Assembly: GCA_030445275.1 (NCBI GenBank)
Contig: JAUCSE010000091.1
Coordinates: 41,582 to 105,581, forward strand
Reading direction: 5' to 3'
DNA: 64,000 nt
DNA from: Mucilaginibacter sp.
Lineage (GTDB): Bacteria; Bacteroidota; Bacteroidia; Sphingobacteriales; Sphingobacteriaceae
This document shows, in pieces, positions 1 to 7,971 of the stretch. Position numbers and translations under genes: made by a program. The notes beneath the pieces were generated by a model. The model ran no database searches. It had not been told where the DNA came from and saw nothing but the letters and a program-made list of their open reading frames with translations. Each line of letters begins with the position of its first letter. Position 1 is the first letter of the stretch.

Positions 1-29
1 AATACAAAGAAAAACCGGTTATTTAATAT

Positions 30-986
30 ATGCCACAGGATAAGCTGCTTGCCATAACTACCACCATATTGGTTTGCTGGGTAATATTCATTATCGCCTG
101 GGAACGGATATCGCCCTACCGTAAAGGTCTGGCCTTTTTCAGGGAGGGTTTTTGGGTTGATCTGGTTTGGTATACGCTTATCCAAAGCTATTTTTTAAAA
201 ATCCTGATATTTGATTACCTGATAGCGCCTGTTCAGCATCATTTTAACTGGTCGGCCATTCAATTTGTGAAAGATTGGCCAATTGCTGTACAGGTGCTGT
301 TTTTCGTGGTTACGCATGATCTGTACATTTACCTGTTCCACAGGTTTCAGCACAGTAACAAGACGTTTTGGCGCATACATGAGGCCCATCACTCAGGTAA
401 GGAAGTTGATTTTTTATCGGGTTCCCGCTCTCATGCTATCGAGATCATCATTAACCAGACCATTGAATTTGCGCCCATTATTTTATTAGGTGCCGATCCG
501 GCTGTAATACCCATCAAGGCTTTGCTTGATGCCATGTTCGGTATGTTTATACACGCCAATGTTAAAGTAAAGCTGGGCAAGTTCAAGTATTTCCTTAACT
601 CTCCCGAATTACATTTATGGCATCATGCCAACTACCAGGAGGTTTTTCACGCCAATTTTTCAACCAAGTTTGCTGTTTGGGATCATTTGTTTGGTACCGC
701 CTATGACCCTGGTCATGCGCCCGGCAATAAGCCCGAAAACTGGGGACTGGGTTATCATTACCCAAAGGATTACTTTTTGCAGCACGCCTTTTCCCTTAAA
801 CGTTTTCATGAACCTGATCTGCTCAAATATCCCTGGTTTAAGCGTTACTACTATTTAAGACCAGCCCTGCTTTCAGCATTCTTACGTATCTTTTGGAAAA
901 AAAACAGTTCGAAGCCAAATGTGCAGCAACCCGAAATATATAACACACCATTAACTTCGCATCAACAAAAAGAAATTTTGCAATAA
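30..986 (+). CDS. Sterol desaturase / fatty acid hydroxylase family protein
   Basis: This 318-residue membrane protein belongs to the di-iron fatty acid hydroxylase superfamily, which oxidises C-H bonds in lipids or sterols. The histidine clusters are visible: HDLYIYLFHRFQH near residues 96-108, WRIHEAHHSG near 115-124, and a C-terminal LWHHANYQEVFH cluster. The N-terminal half has several hydrophobic segments that should place the histidines on the cytoplasmic face. The ATG at position 30 gives a hydrophobic first segment and the family's usual length. The SMR-type gene starts 12 bp after the stop, so the two are probably co-transcribed. The lipid substrate cannot be told from sequence. A second, distinct member of the superfamily lies at 36195-37160. 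Confidence 0.85.
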   Translation: MPQDKLLAITTTILVCWVIFIIAWERISPYRKGLAFFREGFWVDLVWYTLIQSYFLKILIFDYLIAPVQHHFNWSAIQFVKDWPIAVQVLFFVVTHDLYIYLFHRFQHSNKTFWRIHEAHHSGKEVDFLSGSRSHAIEIIINQTIEFAPIILLGADPAVIPIKALLDAMFGMFIHANVKVKLGKFKYFLNSPELHLWHHANYQEVFHANFSTKFAVWDHLFGTAYDPGHAPGNKPENWGLGYHYPKDYFLQHAFSLKRFHEPDLLKYPWFKRYYYLRPALLSAFLRIFWKKNSSKPNVQQPEIYNTPLTSHQQKEILQ

Positions 987-998
987 TCCCATTAAACC

Positions 999-1385
999 TT
1001 GGCCTGGATATACATCATCATAGCAGCAGTATTTGAAACCGCATGGACATTTTCAGTTAAGTTTTTTAAACTAAGCGATTTGAAATTGCTCACATGGCAT
1101 AACTTTTACCATGTTGATCAAAGTTTGCCCCTGCTTGCTCCACTGCTTGGCTATATCCTGTTTGGTGTGGGCAATGTATATTTTTTTTCGCTGGCGATAA
1201 AACAAATGTCAATGGCAACAGCCTATGCGGTATGGACAGCCGCCACCCTTGTATTAATCAAAGTAGCCGAACTCGGTTTCTTTAACAAAACTATTTCCTG
1301 GGCCGATGTCTTTTTTATTTCCCTGATCATGATCGGTATTATGGGTTTAAAATTTTATGTGCCGCATATTAATCAGGTACCGTAA
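999..1385 (+). CDS. SMR-family (EmrE/SugE-like) small multidrug transporter, extended loop
   Basis: A 128-residue, four-helix small multidrug resistance family protein, an inner-membrane proton-coupled exporter in this family. The conserved membrane glutamate is E13 in AAVFETAW, and a helix with AYAVWTA carries the family's typical A-x-W signature. The start is TTG at 999; no ATG lies upstream in frame, and TTG places E13 at the normal depth. It is about 20 residues longer than typical members (105-110 residues), the extra length lying in the loop after helix 1 (around LLTWHNFYHVDQSLP). It follows the hydroxylase gene by 12 bp. Substrate unknown. Confidence 0.75.
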   Translation: MAWIYIIIAAVFETAWTFSVKFFKLSDLKLLTWHNFYHVDQSLPLLAPLLGYILFGVGNVYFFSLAIKQMSMATAYAVWTAATLVLIKVAELGFFNKTISWADVFFISLIMIGIMGLKFYVPHINQVP

Positions 1386-1403
1386 AGGATAAAAAAACAG
1401 CAG

Positions 1404-1520
1404 CCAGTTCAAGCGTCCTTCGCTTGAACTTATATAATGGTAAGCGTCCACGCTTACCCAACAATTAAAATAAGCGTGGACGCTTACTTCAGAATATCAT
1501 TCAAGCGTGGACGCTTGAAT
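1404..1520. repeat. Compound palindromic repeat, copy 1 (four AAGCG/CGCTT hairpins)
   Basis: Four short palindromes in series: TTCAAGCGTCCTTCGCTTGAA-type, TAAGCGTCCACGCTTA, TAAGCGTGGACGCTTA and a TTCAAGCG...CGCTTGAA unit. Units 1 and 4, and units 2 and 3, are reverse complements of each other, so the whole element is also one large inverted repeat. A second copy with the same order lies at 12421-12537. Both sit between convergent genes. Confidence 0.9.
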
Positions 1521-1540
1521 GGGCGGAGGTTTGCTCTGTA

Positions 1541-1574
1541 CAGCATAGAGATTGCTTCGAGCCTCGCAATGACG
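1541..1574. repeat. Half of a REP-like element ending CGCAATGAC
   Basis: The string GATTGCTTCG...CTCGCAATGAC matches the right arm of the complete GTCATTGCGA...TCGCAATGACA element at 4922-5020. Only one arm is present here, so it is a decayed or partial copy. Confidence 0.6.
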
Positions 1575-1616
1575 CGTTTATTTTTGACTATGGACTACAG
1601 ACCATCGACTTTAAAC

Positions 1617-2400
1617 CTACTTCGTCAACTCCGTTTCGTAAATAACCTTGCCTACCTGGTTTACCGTTTTTACATTGAGCTTGTTAGCGTTTACCGAAAA
1701 ACACATAAAGCCATGCTCTGATGCCTGGAACTTGCTGTAAGGGATACCCGCGGTTACCGGCGTAAGCTCAGAACCTGCGCCCGATATAAACTGATGGGTA
1801 AAACCCTCCGGTTTAAGATGCTGTAGCGAATGATCATGGCCAGACAGGTAAACATCAACCTTGTGCTCTTCAAAAATTTGAGGAAGCGCTTTTCTCATAG
1901 TCAAAGTATCATAGTTATTGATGCGTGGCCCAACCGTATAATATGGGTGGTGACCAACAACTATTTTCCATTTCACATCTGCTGATGCTTGTTTCAGTGT
2001 TTTATTTATCCATTCTGTTTGCGTGACTACTTGTTCCTTTAGGTTTTCATGCAAAAACGGATCAGTATCAATCATCATTAAAAGGACTTTGCCTTGATCC
2101 TTCCCCAGAGATATCTCTCTTGAATAATAGCGGGCAGGCATATTCCAGCGGCGACTCACCTTGCTGTAACGGATTTGCGCATCGGGGTCAGTCAGGTAAT
2201 CATGATTACCTAAAACGGCATACCAATCGCATTGTAAGGAATGGGCGGTATAAATATTCTCGAAGGAATAATGTATCTGCGGATCCATTTCGCTGATAAC
2301 TCCCTTTGGATAAAAATTATCACCAACAGAGATAACAAAATCATTGGGGTGCGTAGTGGCCCATTGCCCCATTTGTTTGGCCACCTCTATACTACCGCTT
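1617..2400 (-). pseudogene. 5'-truncated metallophosphoesterase (purple acid phosphatase-like)
   Basis: The reading frame matches calcineurin-like phosphoesterases related to tartrate-resistant acid phosphatase. Visible metal-binding motifs are GDNFY, GNHDY, VVGHHPYY and GHDHS, in family order. The expected secretion signal and first motif (usually GDWG with a metal-binding Asp) are missing. Upstream of about 2400 the frame runs into sequence that codes for an MFS transporter on the other strand, and the only start in frame there is a TTG at 2456 within that transporter sequence. I infer that the 5' end was lost in the deletion described under findings. Without motif I and a signal peptide the product is probably inactive. 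A functional cytosolic variant is possible but unlikely. Confidence 0.75.
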
Positions 2401-2985
2401 GATCTGTTTAAGTCGGCTAATTTTAATGTATTAGTGTTACTGGGTATCGTGCTCAATGGCTCCTATTACGGAACCGTGTTTATATTAAGTTTGTATCTGC
2501 AGAACGTATTACATTATTCGTCACTTACCGCGGGTATGGCTTTTTTGCCGCTGACAGCCGGCTTTATTATAGCCAACCTGATCAGTGGTAAGCTCATGGC
2601 CAAATACGGAACCCGTGTACCCATTTTGATTGGTTTGGTTATTAGTATCACCGGTTTTACCTGCTTGCTTATAGCACACGCGAATACACCTTACTGGCAA
2701 TTATTTATTCCGTTTATCACCATTCCAACGGGGATGGGACTTGCCGTACCGGCCATGACCACCGGTATATTGGCTACCGTAACTAAAACACGTTCAGGTA
2801 CCGCATCAGCGGTTTTAAATACTACCCGGCAGGCTGCAGGCGCCATAGGAGTTGCTATATTTGGCGCTATGGCCAACGGCGGAGCCATTGCTATTGTACA
2901 TGCCATAACCATAAGCGCTGTTATTTCGGCCGCTGGTATATTGTGTGTACTACTGCTAATTCGTAAATATTTAAAAACAGCTTAA
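2401..2985 (+). pseudogene. 5'-truncated MFS drug transporter (DHA2-like), C-terminal part
   Basis: From about 2401 the frame reads LFKSANF followed by membrane helices including LSLYLQNVLHYSSLTAGMAF and TKTRSGTASAVLNTTRQ, which are typical of the C-terminal half of 14-helix DHA2/EmrB-type exporters. About 200 residues with roughly six helices remain; such proteins are normally 450-520 residues. The preceding 57 bases in this frame (from an ATG at 2344) are antisense to the metallophosphoesterase and are not transporter-like. The stop is 5 bp before the cyclase gene, suggesting an original transporter-cyclase operon. The remnant cannot form a complete transporter. Confidence 0.8.
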
Positions 2986-2990
2986 CAGCT

Positions 2991-3875
2991 ATGAATAACA
3001 AAAGAGTAGTTTTTGATTTTGATATTTCCTTCACTAATGGTGGTGGCATACAGGGTCAGGATTTTAGACTGGATATTGATGGCAATACCATAACCGACCA
3101 GGAATTGGCGGATTATATTGTTAACGATATGCAATTGCTCATGGTGGGCAAGGTTGATATCCTGAATAAACATTACATCGAAGAAAAACATAAACGCAAG
3201 CCGGTTAATGCACGGGTGGATGATAAATATATTGACCTGAGCCATACTATTTTTGATGGTTTAGTTACTTATAAAGGATTGCCATCGCCCATTATTTGTG
3301 ATTATTTAAGTCGCGAACAATCCAAGGTAAACTATGAGCCAGGTACTGAGTTTCAGATAGGAAAAATAGAAATGGTGACCAATACCGGCACTTATATAGA
3401 TTGTCCGTTCCACCGGTTTGAAAACGGTAAGGATCTGTCGGAAATTGAGCTGGAACAATTTGCCGACCTGGAAGCCATCACCATCAACGCAGAAAATGTA
3501 ACAGCGATTGATAAGCCATACTTTGTAGCCAAAGAGATCAGGAATAAGGCCGTACTGGTTTATACCGGTTGGAGCAAACACTGGAATACGCCCCAATATT
3601 TTGAAGGTCATCCCTATCTTACTGCCGATGCAGCCGAATATTTAAAGGAATGTAATGTAAAACTGGTGGGTATTGACAGCCATAATATTGACAATACCCG
3701 CGGCAAGAGCCGCCCGGCTCATACCACTTTACTTGGCGCCGAAATATTGATTGTAGAACATTTATGCAACCTGGATAAACTGCCCGAAAGTGGTTACCTG
3801 TTTAATGCGGTTCCTCCTAAATTTAAAGGAGCAGGTACATTTCCGGTGAGGGCCTACGCCAGTTTTAATTCTTGA
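2991..3875 (+). CDS. Cyclase-family protein (PF04199-like) with divergent metal site
   Basis: A 294-residue protein of the cyclase / kynurenine-formamidase-like family, metal-dependent hydrolases. Residues 80-290 form the cyclase domain (YIDLSHTIFDG start; SHNIDN; AHTTLLG near the end). The usual H-T-G-T-H-x-D-x-P-x-H metal motif appears as N131-T-G-T-Y135-I-D137-C-P-F-H141, so two of the three histidines are replaced. Residues 1-75 form an extra N-terminal region (VVFDFDISFTNGGGIQG) not found in the basic fold. The gene begins 5 bp after the transporter remnant and probably shared its promoter. Whether the protein still hydrolyses anything is unclear. Confidence 0.75.
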   Translation: MNNKRVVFDFDISFTNGGGIQGQDFRLDIDGNTITDQELADYIVNDMQLLMVGKVDILNKHYIEEKHKRKPVNARVDDKYIDLSHTIFDGLVTYKGLPSPIICDYLSREQSKVNYEPGTEFQIGKIEMVTNTGTYIDCPFHRFENGKDLSEIELEQFADLEAITINAENVTAIDKPYFVAKEIRNKAVLVYTGWSKHWNTPQYFEGHPYLTADAAEYLKECNVKLVGIDSHNIDNTRGKSRPAHTTLLGAEILIVEHLCNLDKLPESGYLFNAVPPKFKGAGTFPVRAYASFNS

Positions 3876-3890
3876 TGTCTTGCGTTTTAC

Positions 3891-4532
3891 CTATAATGTT
3901 TGGGCAGCATAATTAGTTTTTACTACCATTTTCCTGATAATGATCTCGGCAACAATCAGGTTTGGTATCCAGCACAACCATGCAACAATACGGTAGGCAA
4001 CTATAAAATCATGGAATACAAAACCAGCCAACAATGGCAGCCAGATACGTAAAGTAACCGCTGCAAAAGTAAGCGCGTAGTTTCGTATCATCCATTCTTG
4101 ATGCTGACTGATATCCTTTTTAAGTATGCTGATGTAAGCCATTGCCACCGTAATAAACCAAAACATAGCCAACAGGGCAAAACCTAAAACACTGCCAATG
4201 CCACCAGTAGCAAAAAAAGCGATAAATAAACCGCTGACACTGCTTAAGAACACAGCACTAACATAAATTTTACCTGTTAAACGATGTGTGTTTAAATACT
4301 TGTCACGTAACCTTTGACTAAACTGTGTCCAACCGGTTAACAAGGCTATACCACCAAAAGTGATGTGGATATAAAATGCCGTGAACCATACACCACTATG
4401 GATCAGTTCTCTTGGCTTTTGGCTTAACAAACCTTTGTTTTGCATATCCACCAGATAATAAATAAGCGGATATAAGCCTACAACTATAGCCAAAAAGGCA
4501 AATAAAATCCAGGGTAATATTTTAAGTTTCAT
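3891..4532 (-). CDS. DUF2306 family membrane protein
   Basis: A 213-residue integral membrane protein with about six predicted helices; the first spans residues 5-25. The signature HITFGGIALLTGWTQF followed by HRLTGKIYV and QHQEWMIRNYALTFAAVTLR is characteristic of DUF2306, whose biochemical role is not established. Conserved histidines in helices 2-4 could bind a metal or haem, but that is inference. The start is the ATG at 4532. The gene is convergent with the cyclase gene, 15 bp apart, and has no obvious operon partner: 630 bp of repeat-rich DNA lies upstream. Confidence 0.8.
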   Translation of the reverse strand: MKLKILPWILFAFLAIVVGLYPLIYYLVDMQNKGLLSQKPRELIHSGVWFTAFYIHITFGGIALLTGWTQFSQRLRDKYLNTHRLTGKIYVSAVFLSSVSGLFIAFFATGGIGSVLGFALLAMFWFITVAMAYISILKKDISQHQEWMIRNYALTFAAVTLRIWLPLLAGFVFHDFIVAYRIVAWLCWIPNLIVAEIIIRKMVVKTNYAAQTL

Positions 4533-4677
4533 ACACTTGGCTCAGGTTATCAATAATTTAATTTTTAGATGCTGAGCGTTAAATGTTTGTTACAATAATT
4601 TTACAATCCTTACTGGTTAGTATTTTTTTAATAATATACAAACGCGTCATTGAGGTATGAAGACAGGAAGATGGCCT

Positions 4678-4749
4678 GTCATCCTGAGCTTGTCAAAGGA
4701 TCGTGCGTAGAGGCCTGCCCACCATGCTTCGACGGAGCTCAGCATGACA
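4678..4749. repeat. REP-like palindrome GTCATCCTGAG...CTCAGCATGAC
   Basis: Inverted termini GTCATCCTGAGCTTG / ...GGAGCTCAGCATGAC enclose about 40 bp. The GTCATCCTGA terminus is shared with copies at 25303-25380 and 28279-28355 and a half copy near 5069. Confidence 0.8.
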
Positions 4750-4765
4750 ACCTTATTTTTTTCCC

Positions 4766-4822
4766 GTTGCCTGTGTCCTCACAGGCAACTATGCAAATCG
4801 TCTGTGAGGACATGGACTATGG
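4766..4822. repeat. Hairpins GTTGCCTGT...ACAGGCAAC and TCCTCACAG...CTGTGAGGA
   Basis: GTTGCCTGT at 4766-4774 pairs with ACAGGCAAC at 4781-4789 across a 6-nt loop. TCCTCACAG overlapping this hairpin also pairs with CTGTGAGGA just downstream, so two alternative structures are possible. I saw no second copy in the window. Confidence 0.6.
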
Positions 4823-4921
4823 TTATTCGGTGGCCTGTCGTTCTGGGTTGTGAATCTTCGGACTCTGAAGTTGAAATGACATACTAAAATTATGATCGAA
4901 ACTCAATCACTTATAAAATAT

Positions 4922-5020
4922 GTCATTGCGATCCGCCAGCGGGCGGAGAGACAATCTCATGCTATACAGGATCTTCTGGCATAGTTCGCGATTGCTTTGT
5001 CGTTCCTCCTCGCAATGACA
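4922..5020. repeat. REP-like palindrome GTCATTGCGA...TCGCAATGACA
   Basis: Terminal inverted repeat GTCATTGCGA / TCGCAATGAC with an inner CCGCCAGCGGGCGG hairpin. The right arm recurs at 1541-1574, and a related fragment (GATTGCTTTGTCGTTCCTCC) recurs at about 5108-5128. Confidence 0.8.
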
Positions 5021-5165
5021 TGAGGAAAACACTTCATGGGTAGAATGGTGAAAAATCTAATCGCAGAATAGATCCTTCGTTCCTCAGGATGACAAGGTTA
5101 AGAATGGGATTGCTTTGTCGTTCCTCCTCATGATTACAATTTTTATTCGTTCTTAAACAGCTTCT
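5021..5165. repeat. Partial REP-like copies
   Basis: This gap holds a right arm TAGATCCTTCGTTCCTCAGG followed by ATGACA (5069-5094), matching the element at 25303-25380, and a partial GATTGCTTTGTCGTTCCTCC (about 5108-5128) repeating part of 4922-5020. No gene is visible. The whole 4533-5165 gap appears to be an accumulation of repeats. Confidence 0.6.
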
Positions 5166-6314
5166 TTAGTATTTTTTCAACCCGATCCCGTATTGTATCA
5201 ATGTCGCTGTTTCCCTTGATACTCTTATTAAATTTTCCTCTGTATGCTTCAATGCGGTTGCCATGTCTGATGGTTCATTGCCTATGGCTAATAATACGTT
5301 AAAGTATTGGCTCAGTTGCTCATTCAATCTGGCAGGTATTTTGCCGGCAAGTCCAATTACGGGTATGCCTTTTAGTTTCGCGCTTCGGGCCACACCAAAA
5401 GGGCCTTTGCCTTGCAGGGTTTGTTCGTCAATACTTCCTTCGCCGGTTATCACCATGGCGCTTTTGTCCAGGGCTTTTTCAAATTCGGTAAGCTCCATAA
5501 AATGATCTATCCCATTTACCAGTTTGGCATTTAAATACGCATATACACCAGCAGATGCTCCACCGGCAGTGCCGCCATATTTAATATCGGATATGTATTT
5601 ACCGGTTTGCTGCCGGGTAATTTCGGTGAATTTAGTCAGGCCTGCTTCCAGTTTTTTTACAGCGATGGCATCTGCCCCTTTCTGCGGACCAAAAACGGCT
5701 GCCGCTCCTCTAGGGCCCAACAGCTTGTTATCAACATCGCACAGTACAATGATCTCACAATCTGGCAAACGTTTATCCAGGTTTGATGTATCAATCTGCT
5801 CAAGCTCAGTAAGGCTCTCCGGCATATTAGTAAGCTCCCGGCCTGCTGCATCCAAAAACCGAACACCAAGCGCAGCTAAAATACCGGTGCCGCCATCAAC
5901 TGTTGCTGAGCCACCCATCGCAATCAATATTTTATTTACACCGGCATCCAAAGCCTTACTGATCATTTCGCCGGTTCCATAAGAGGTGGCTGATAAAGGG
6001 TCGAGCTCATCATGCTTTAACAATCTTAAACCTGATGCATCGGCCATTTCAATAACAGCGGTTTTATCGTTATCAATTAAGCCAAATGAAGCATGAATAA
6101 GCCTCCTTAGCGGATCATGTACCTCAACCGGAACATGAGTGCCTTTTAATTGCTGAATGATCAAGCTGGCCGTTCCATCGCCGCCATCGGCTATCGGGAA
6201 ACATTCTGTGGTACATTCCAGCTTACTTAAACTGATACCTTTTTGAATAGCCTGTGCGGCAGCATAAGCGCTTAAGCTGTTTTTAAAGGCATTGGGGGCT
6301 ATCAGAATATGCAT
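5166..6314 (-). CDS. glxK: Glycerate kinase (GlxK/GarK family)
   Basis: A 382-residue cytoplasmic kinase of the GlxK/GarK family that phosphorylates D-glycerate, feeding glycolysis as phosphoglycerate. Family hallmarks are the N-terminal IAPNAFKNSLSA, FPIADGGDGT, the glycine-rich GGSATVDGGTGILAALG segment and GEGSIDEQTLQGKGP near the C-terminus. Length matches the family (about 380). The ATG at 6314 leaves no gap before the conserved N-terminus. It is the last gene of the glp cluster, 63 bp after the outer-membrane protein gene, with a hairpin in that gap. Its presence with glpF/K/D suggests joint use of glycerol and glycerate, which is inference. Confidence 0.9.
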   Translation of the reverse strand: MHILIAPNAFKNSLSAYAAAQAIQKGISLSKLECTTECFPIADGGDGTASLIIQQLKGTHVPVEVHDPLRRLIHASFGLIDNDKTAVIEMADASGLRLLKHDELDPLSATSYGTGEMISKALDAGVNKILIAMGGSATVDGGTGILAALGVRFLDAAGRELTNMPESLTELEQIDTSNLDKRLPDCEIIVLCDVDNKLLGPRGAAAVFGPQKGADAIAVKKLEAGLTKFTEITRQQTGKYISDIKYGGTAGGASAGVYAYLNAKLVNGIDHFMELTEFEKALDKSAMVITGEGSIDEQTLQGKGPFGVARSAKLKGIPVIGLAGKIPARLNEQLSQYFNVLLAIGNEPSDMATALKHTEENLIRVSRETATLIQYGIGLKKY

Positions 6315-6345
6315 AAACTCAAACTAAATGGAAAATAGAATTAAA

Positions 6346-6370
6346 GGTAACAAGTGTTTTGCTTGTTACC
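6346..6370 (-). terminator. Hairpin between outer-membrane protein gene and glxK
   Basis: GGTAACAAG (6346-6354) pairs with CTTGTTACC (6362-6370) across a 7-nt loop, 8 bp after the stop of the 6378-7157 gene. On the minus strand it is followed by TTTAATT, a weak T tract. It probably terminates or attenuates the glp transcript ahead of glxK. Confidence 0.6.
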
Positions 6371-6377
6371 CTTATTT

Positions 6378-7157
6378 TTAAAATACATTTAAAATTAACT
6401 GCAATGCCCCATATTTATGCTCGGGACTAAACATAGCCGTTGCCGAAATTGGTAGGTGGTAATTAAAAATTATCAGATCCTTATTCAGCGTTAAGCCTGC
6501 GTTTACAATGTTGGGTTTTGATCCGTAAAAGTTTTGATCGCGGCCAAAGGCAAAGGCACCCGCTGCAAAAATATGCAGATCAGAGGTTCCTTCCTTCCAT
6601 AACCGGTAATCCAATATCACATAATTAGAGTATGCATTACCTAAAGAGCCATCACTTTTTACATAGGTATCGCGGCCCTGTACAATGGTGCTCCAGTTGA
6701 TACTTAAAGGAAACGAATCCTTAAACTGATAACCCACCGTAACATCAATAAAATGCGACGTACTTGCTTTGTTATAGTTAAACAGATCGGCATTCGGATA
6801 ATTGGTAAAATTGTTAATATCCCAAACCGATGCACTGAAGCCCGATTTGTTTGCATATTTCACATAGTAATCAAACTCCTTATAATCGCCCGTAAAGCCG
6901 GCCCCGCCCCACATACCAATGGCAAAATTTCCATCGCGGGTGGTATAGTGCATATCCACATCGGTAATCGGTGCATTTGATACCTTAAATCCGCGCCATA
7001 GGTACAATGACCTTACCTGTAAATTAGCATCAAACGGCTTGTATTTTTTTACAACAGTCGAGTCTTTTTTCCTTGCTGTGGTATCTTGTGCCATGCTTTG
7101 AAGACAAAGGCATAGCCCAAGTATGGCCAAAGGGCCAACTTTATAAATCGTTTTCAT
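6378..7157 (-). CDS. Putative outer-membrane beta-barrel protein in the glp cluster
   Basis: A 259-residue protein with a signal peptide (residues 1-23, ending SMAQ) and alternating hydrophobic/polar strands through to a C-terminal phenylalanine (LILNVF), as expected for an outer-membrane barrel. Segments such as SLYLWRGFKVSNAP and IGMWGGAGFTGDYKEFDYYV resemble the TorF-like putative porin group. No enzyme motif is visible. It lies between glpF (41 bp upstream) and glxK, so a role in outer-membrane passage of glycerol or glycerate is plausible but unproven. Confidence 0.65.
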   Translation of the reverse strand: MKTIYKVGPLAILGLCLCLQSMAQDTTARKKDSTVVKKYKPFDANLQVRSLYLWRGFKVSNAPITDVDMHYTTRDGNFAIGMWGGAGFTGDYKEFDYYVKYANKSGFSASVWDINNFTNYPNADLFNYNKASTSHFIDVTVGYQFKDSFPLSINWSTIVQGRDTYVKSDGSLGNAYSNYVILDYRLWKEGTSDLHIFAAGAFAFGRDQNFYGSKPNIVNAGLTLNKDLIIFNYHLPISATAMFSPEHKYGALQLILNVF

Positions 7158-7198
7158 AAAACTCTGGTTTTAAAAAGAAATAATAATTGGGTTTATTG

Positions 7199-7936
7199 TT
7201 AATGGCCTATTGCCAGATTTGTGTACAAGAAAGCAGCTATCGCCGCGCCAATAATTGGACCTAAAATAGGGATCCATGCGTATGCCCAGTCGCTGGTGCC
7301 TTTACTTTTAATGGGTAAAATAGCGTGCATGATGCGTGGTCCTAAATCACGGGCCGGGTTAATGGCATAACCGGTTGTGCCACCAAGCGATAACCCAATT
7401 ACCCAAACCAATAAAGCTACGGGCACAGCGCCTACAGAACCTAGTCCTATAGGTGTTTTACTCGGCGTTATCTCGGCCCCTGAAATATAAAAAATGGTAA
7501 ACAGCAGCACAAACGCGCCTATAATCTCGCTCGTTATGTTTGATACATAGTTACGAATGGCGGGGCCGGTGCAAAAAATCGCTAAAATTCCACCCGGATT
7601 ATCGGTGCGCTGAAAATGGTCGTAATACATGAGCCACACTAAAAAAGCGCCTAAACAGGCACCCAAAAGCTGCGCGGCAATATAAACCGGCACACTGGCC
7701 CAGGCAAACTTACCCGCAATGGCTAGGGCTATGGTAACCGCGGGGTTTAAATGCGCCCCGCTATATGGACCGGCAACAACAACGCCTACAAAAACGGCCA
7801 GTCCCCAAGCCGTGGTGATAACTATCCAACCGCTATTATTCCCCTTGGTATCATTTAAAAGAACGTTGGCAACTACGCCATCGCCTAAAAGTATAAGCAA
7901 CATAGTGCCTAACAACTCAGCCATAAATGGTGACAT
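7199..7936 (-). CDS. glpF: Glycerol uptake facilitator (aquaglyceroporin)
   Basis: A 245-residue MIP-family inner-membrane channel. The two pore signatures are HLNPAVT (N64-P-A) and INPARDLGPR (N193-P-A-R-D). The aspartate after NPAR is typical of glycerol facilitators rather than strict water channels. Six membrane helices and two re-entrant half-helices are apparent. The ATG at 7936 is chosen; a second Met four codons later is possible. It is the third gene of the glpD-glpK-glpF series, 35 bp after glpK, and supplies glycerol for GlpK. Confidence 0.93.
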   Translation of the reverse strand: MSPFMAELLGTMLLILLGDGVVANVLLNDTKGNNSGWIVITTAWGLAVFVGVVVAGPYSGAHLNPAVTIALAIAGKFAWASVPVYIAAQLLGACLGAFLVWLMYYDHFQRTDNPGGILAIFCTGPAIRNYVSNITSEIIGAFVLLFTIFYISGAEITPSKTPIGLGSVGAVPVALLVWVIGLSLGGTTGYAINPARDLGPRIMHAILPIKSKGTSDWAYAWIPILGPIIGAAIAAFLYTNLAIGH

Positions 7937-7971
7937 ATTGATATTGAATTAATGGTGAATAATTAAATTAA

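Noticed and set aside
1437..1721. Plus-strand open frame of 94 codons
   Set aside because: It runs through the compound palindrome and then antisense to the metallophosphoesterase; composition is not protein-like.
4650..4853. Plus-strand open frame of 67 codons
   Set aside because: It lies entirely in REP-like repeats; no promoter, no family resemblance.
5263..5982. Long plus-strand frames opposite the glycerate kinase gene
   Set aside because: Shadows produced by codon bias; the minus strand encodes all glycerate kinase motifs.
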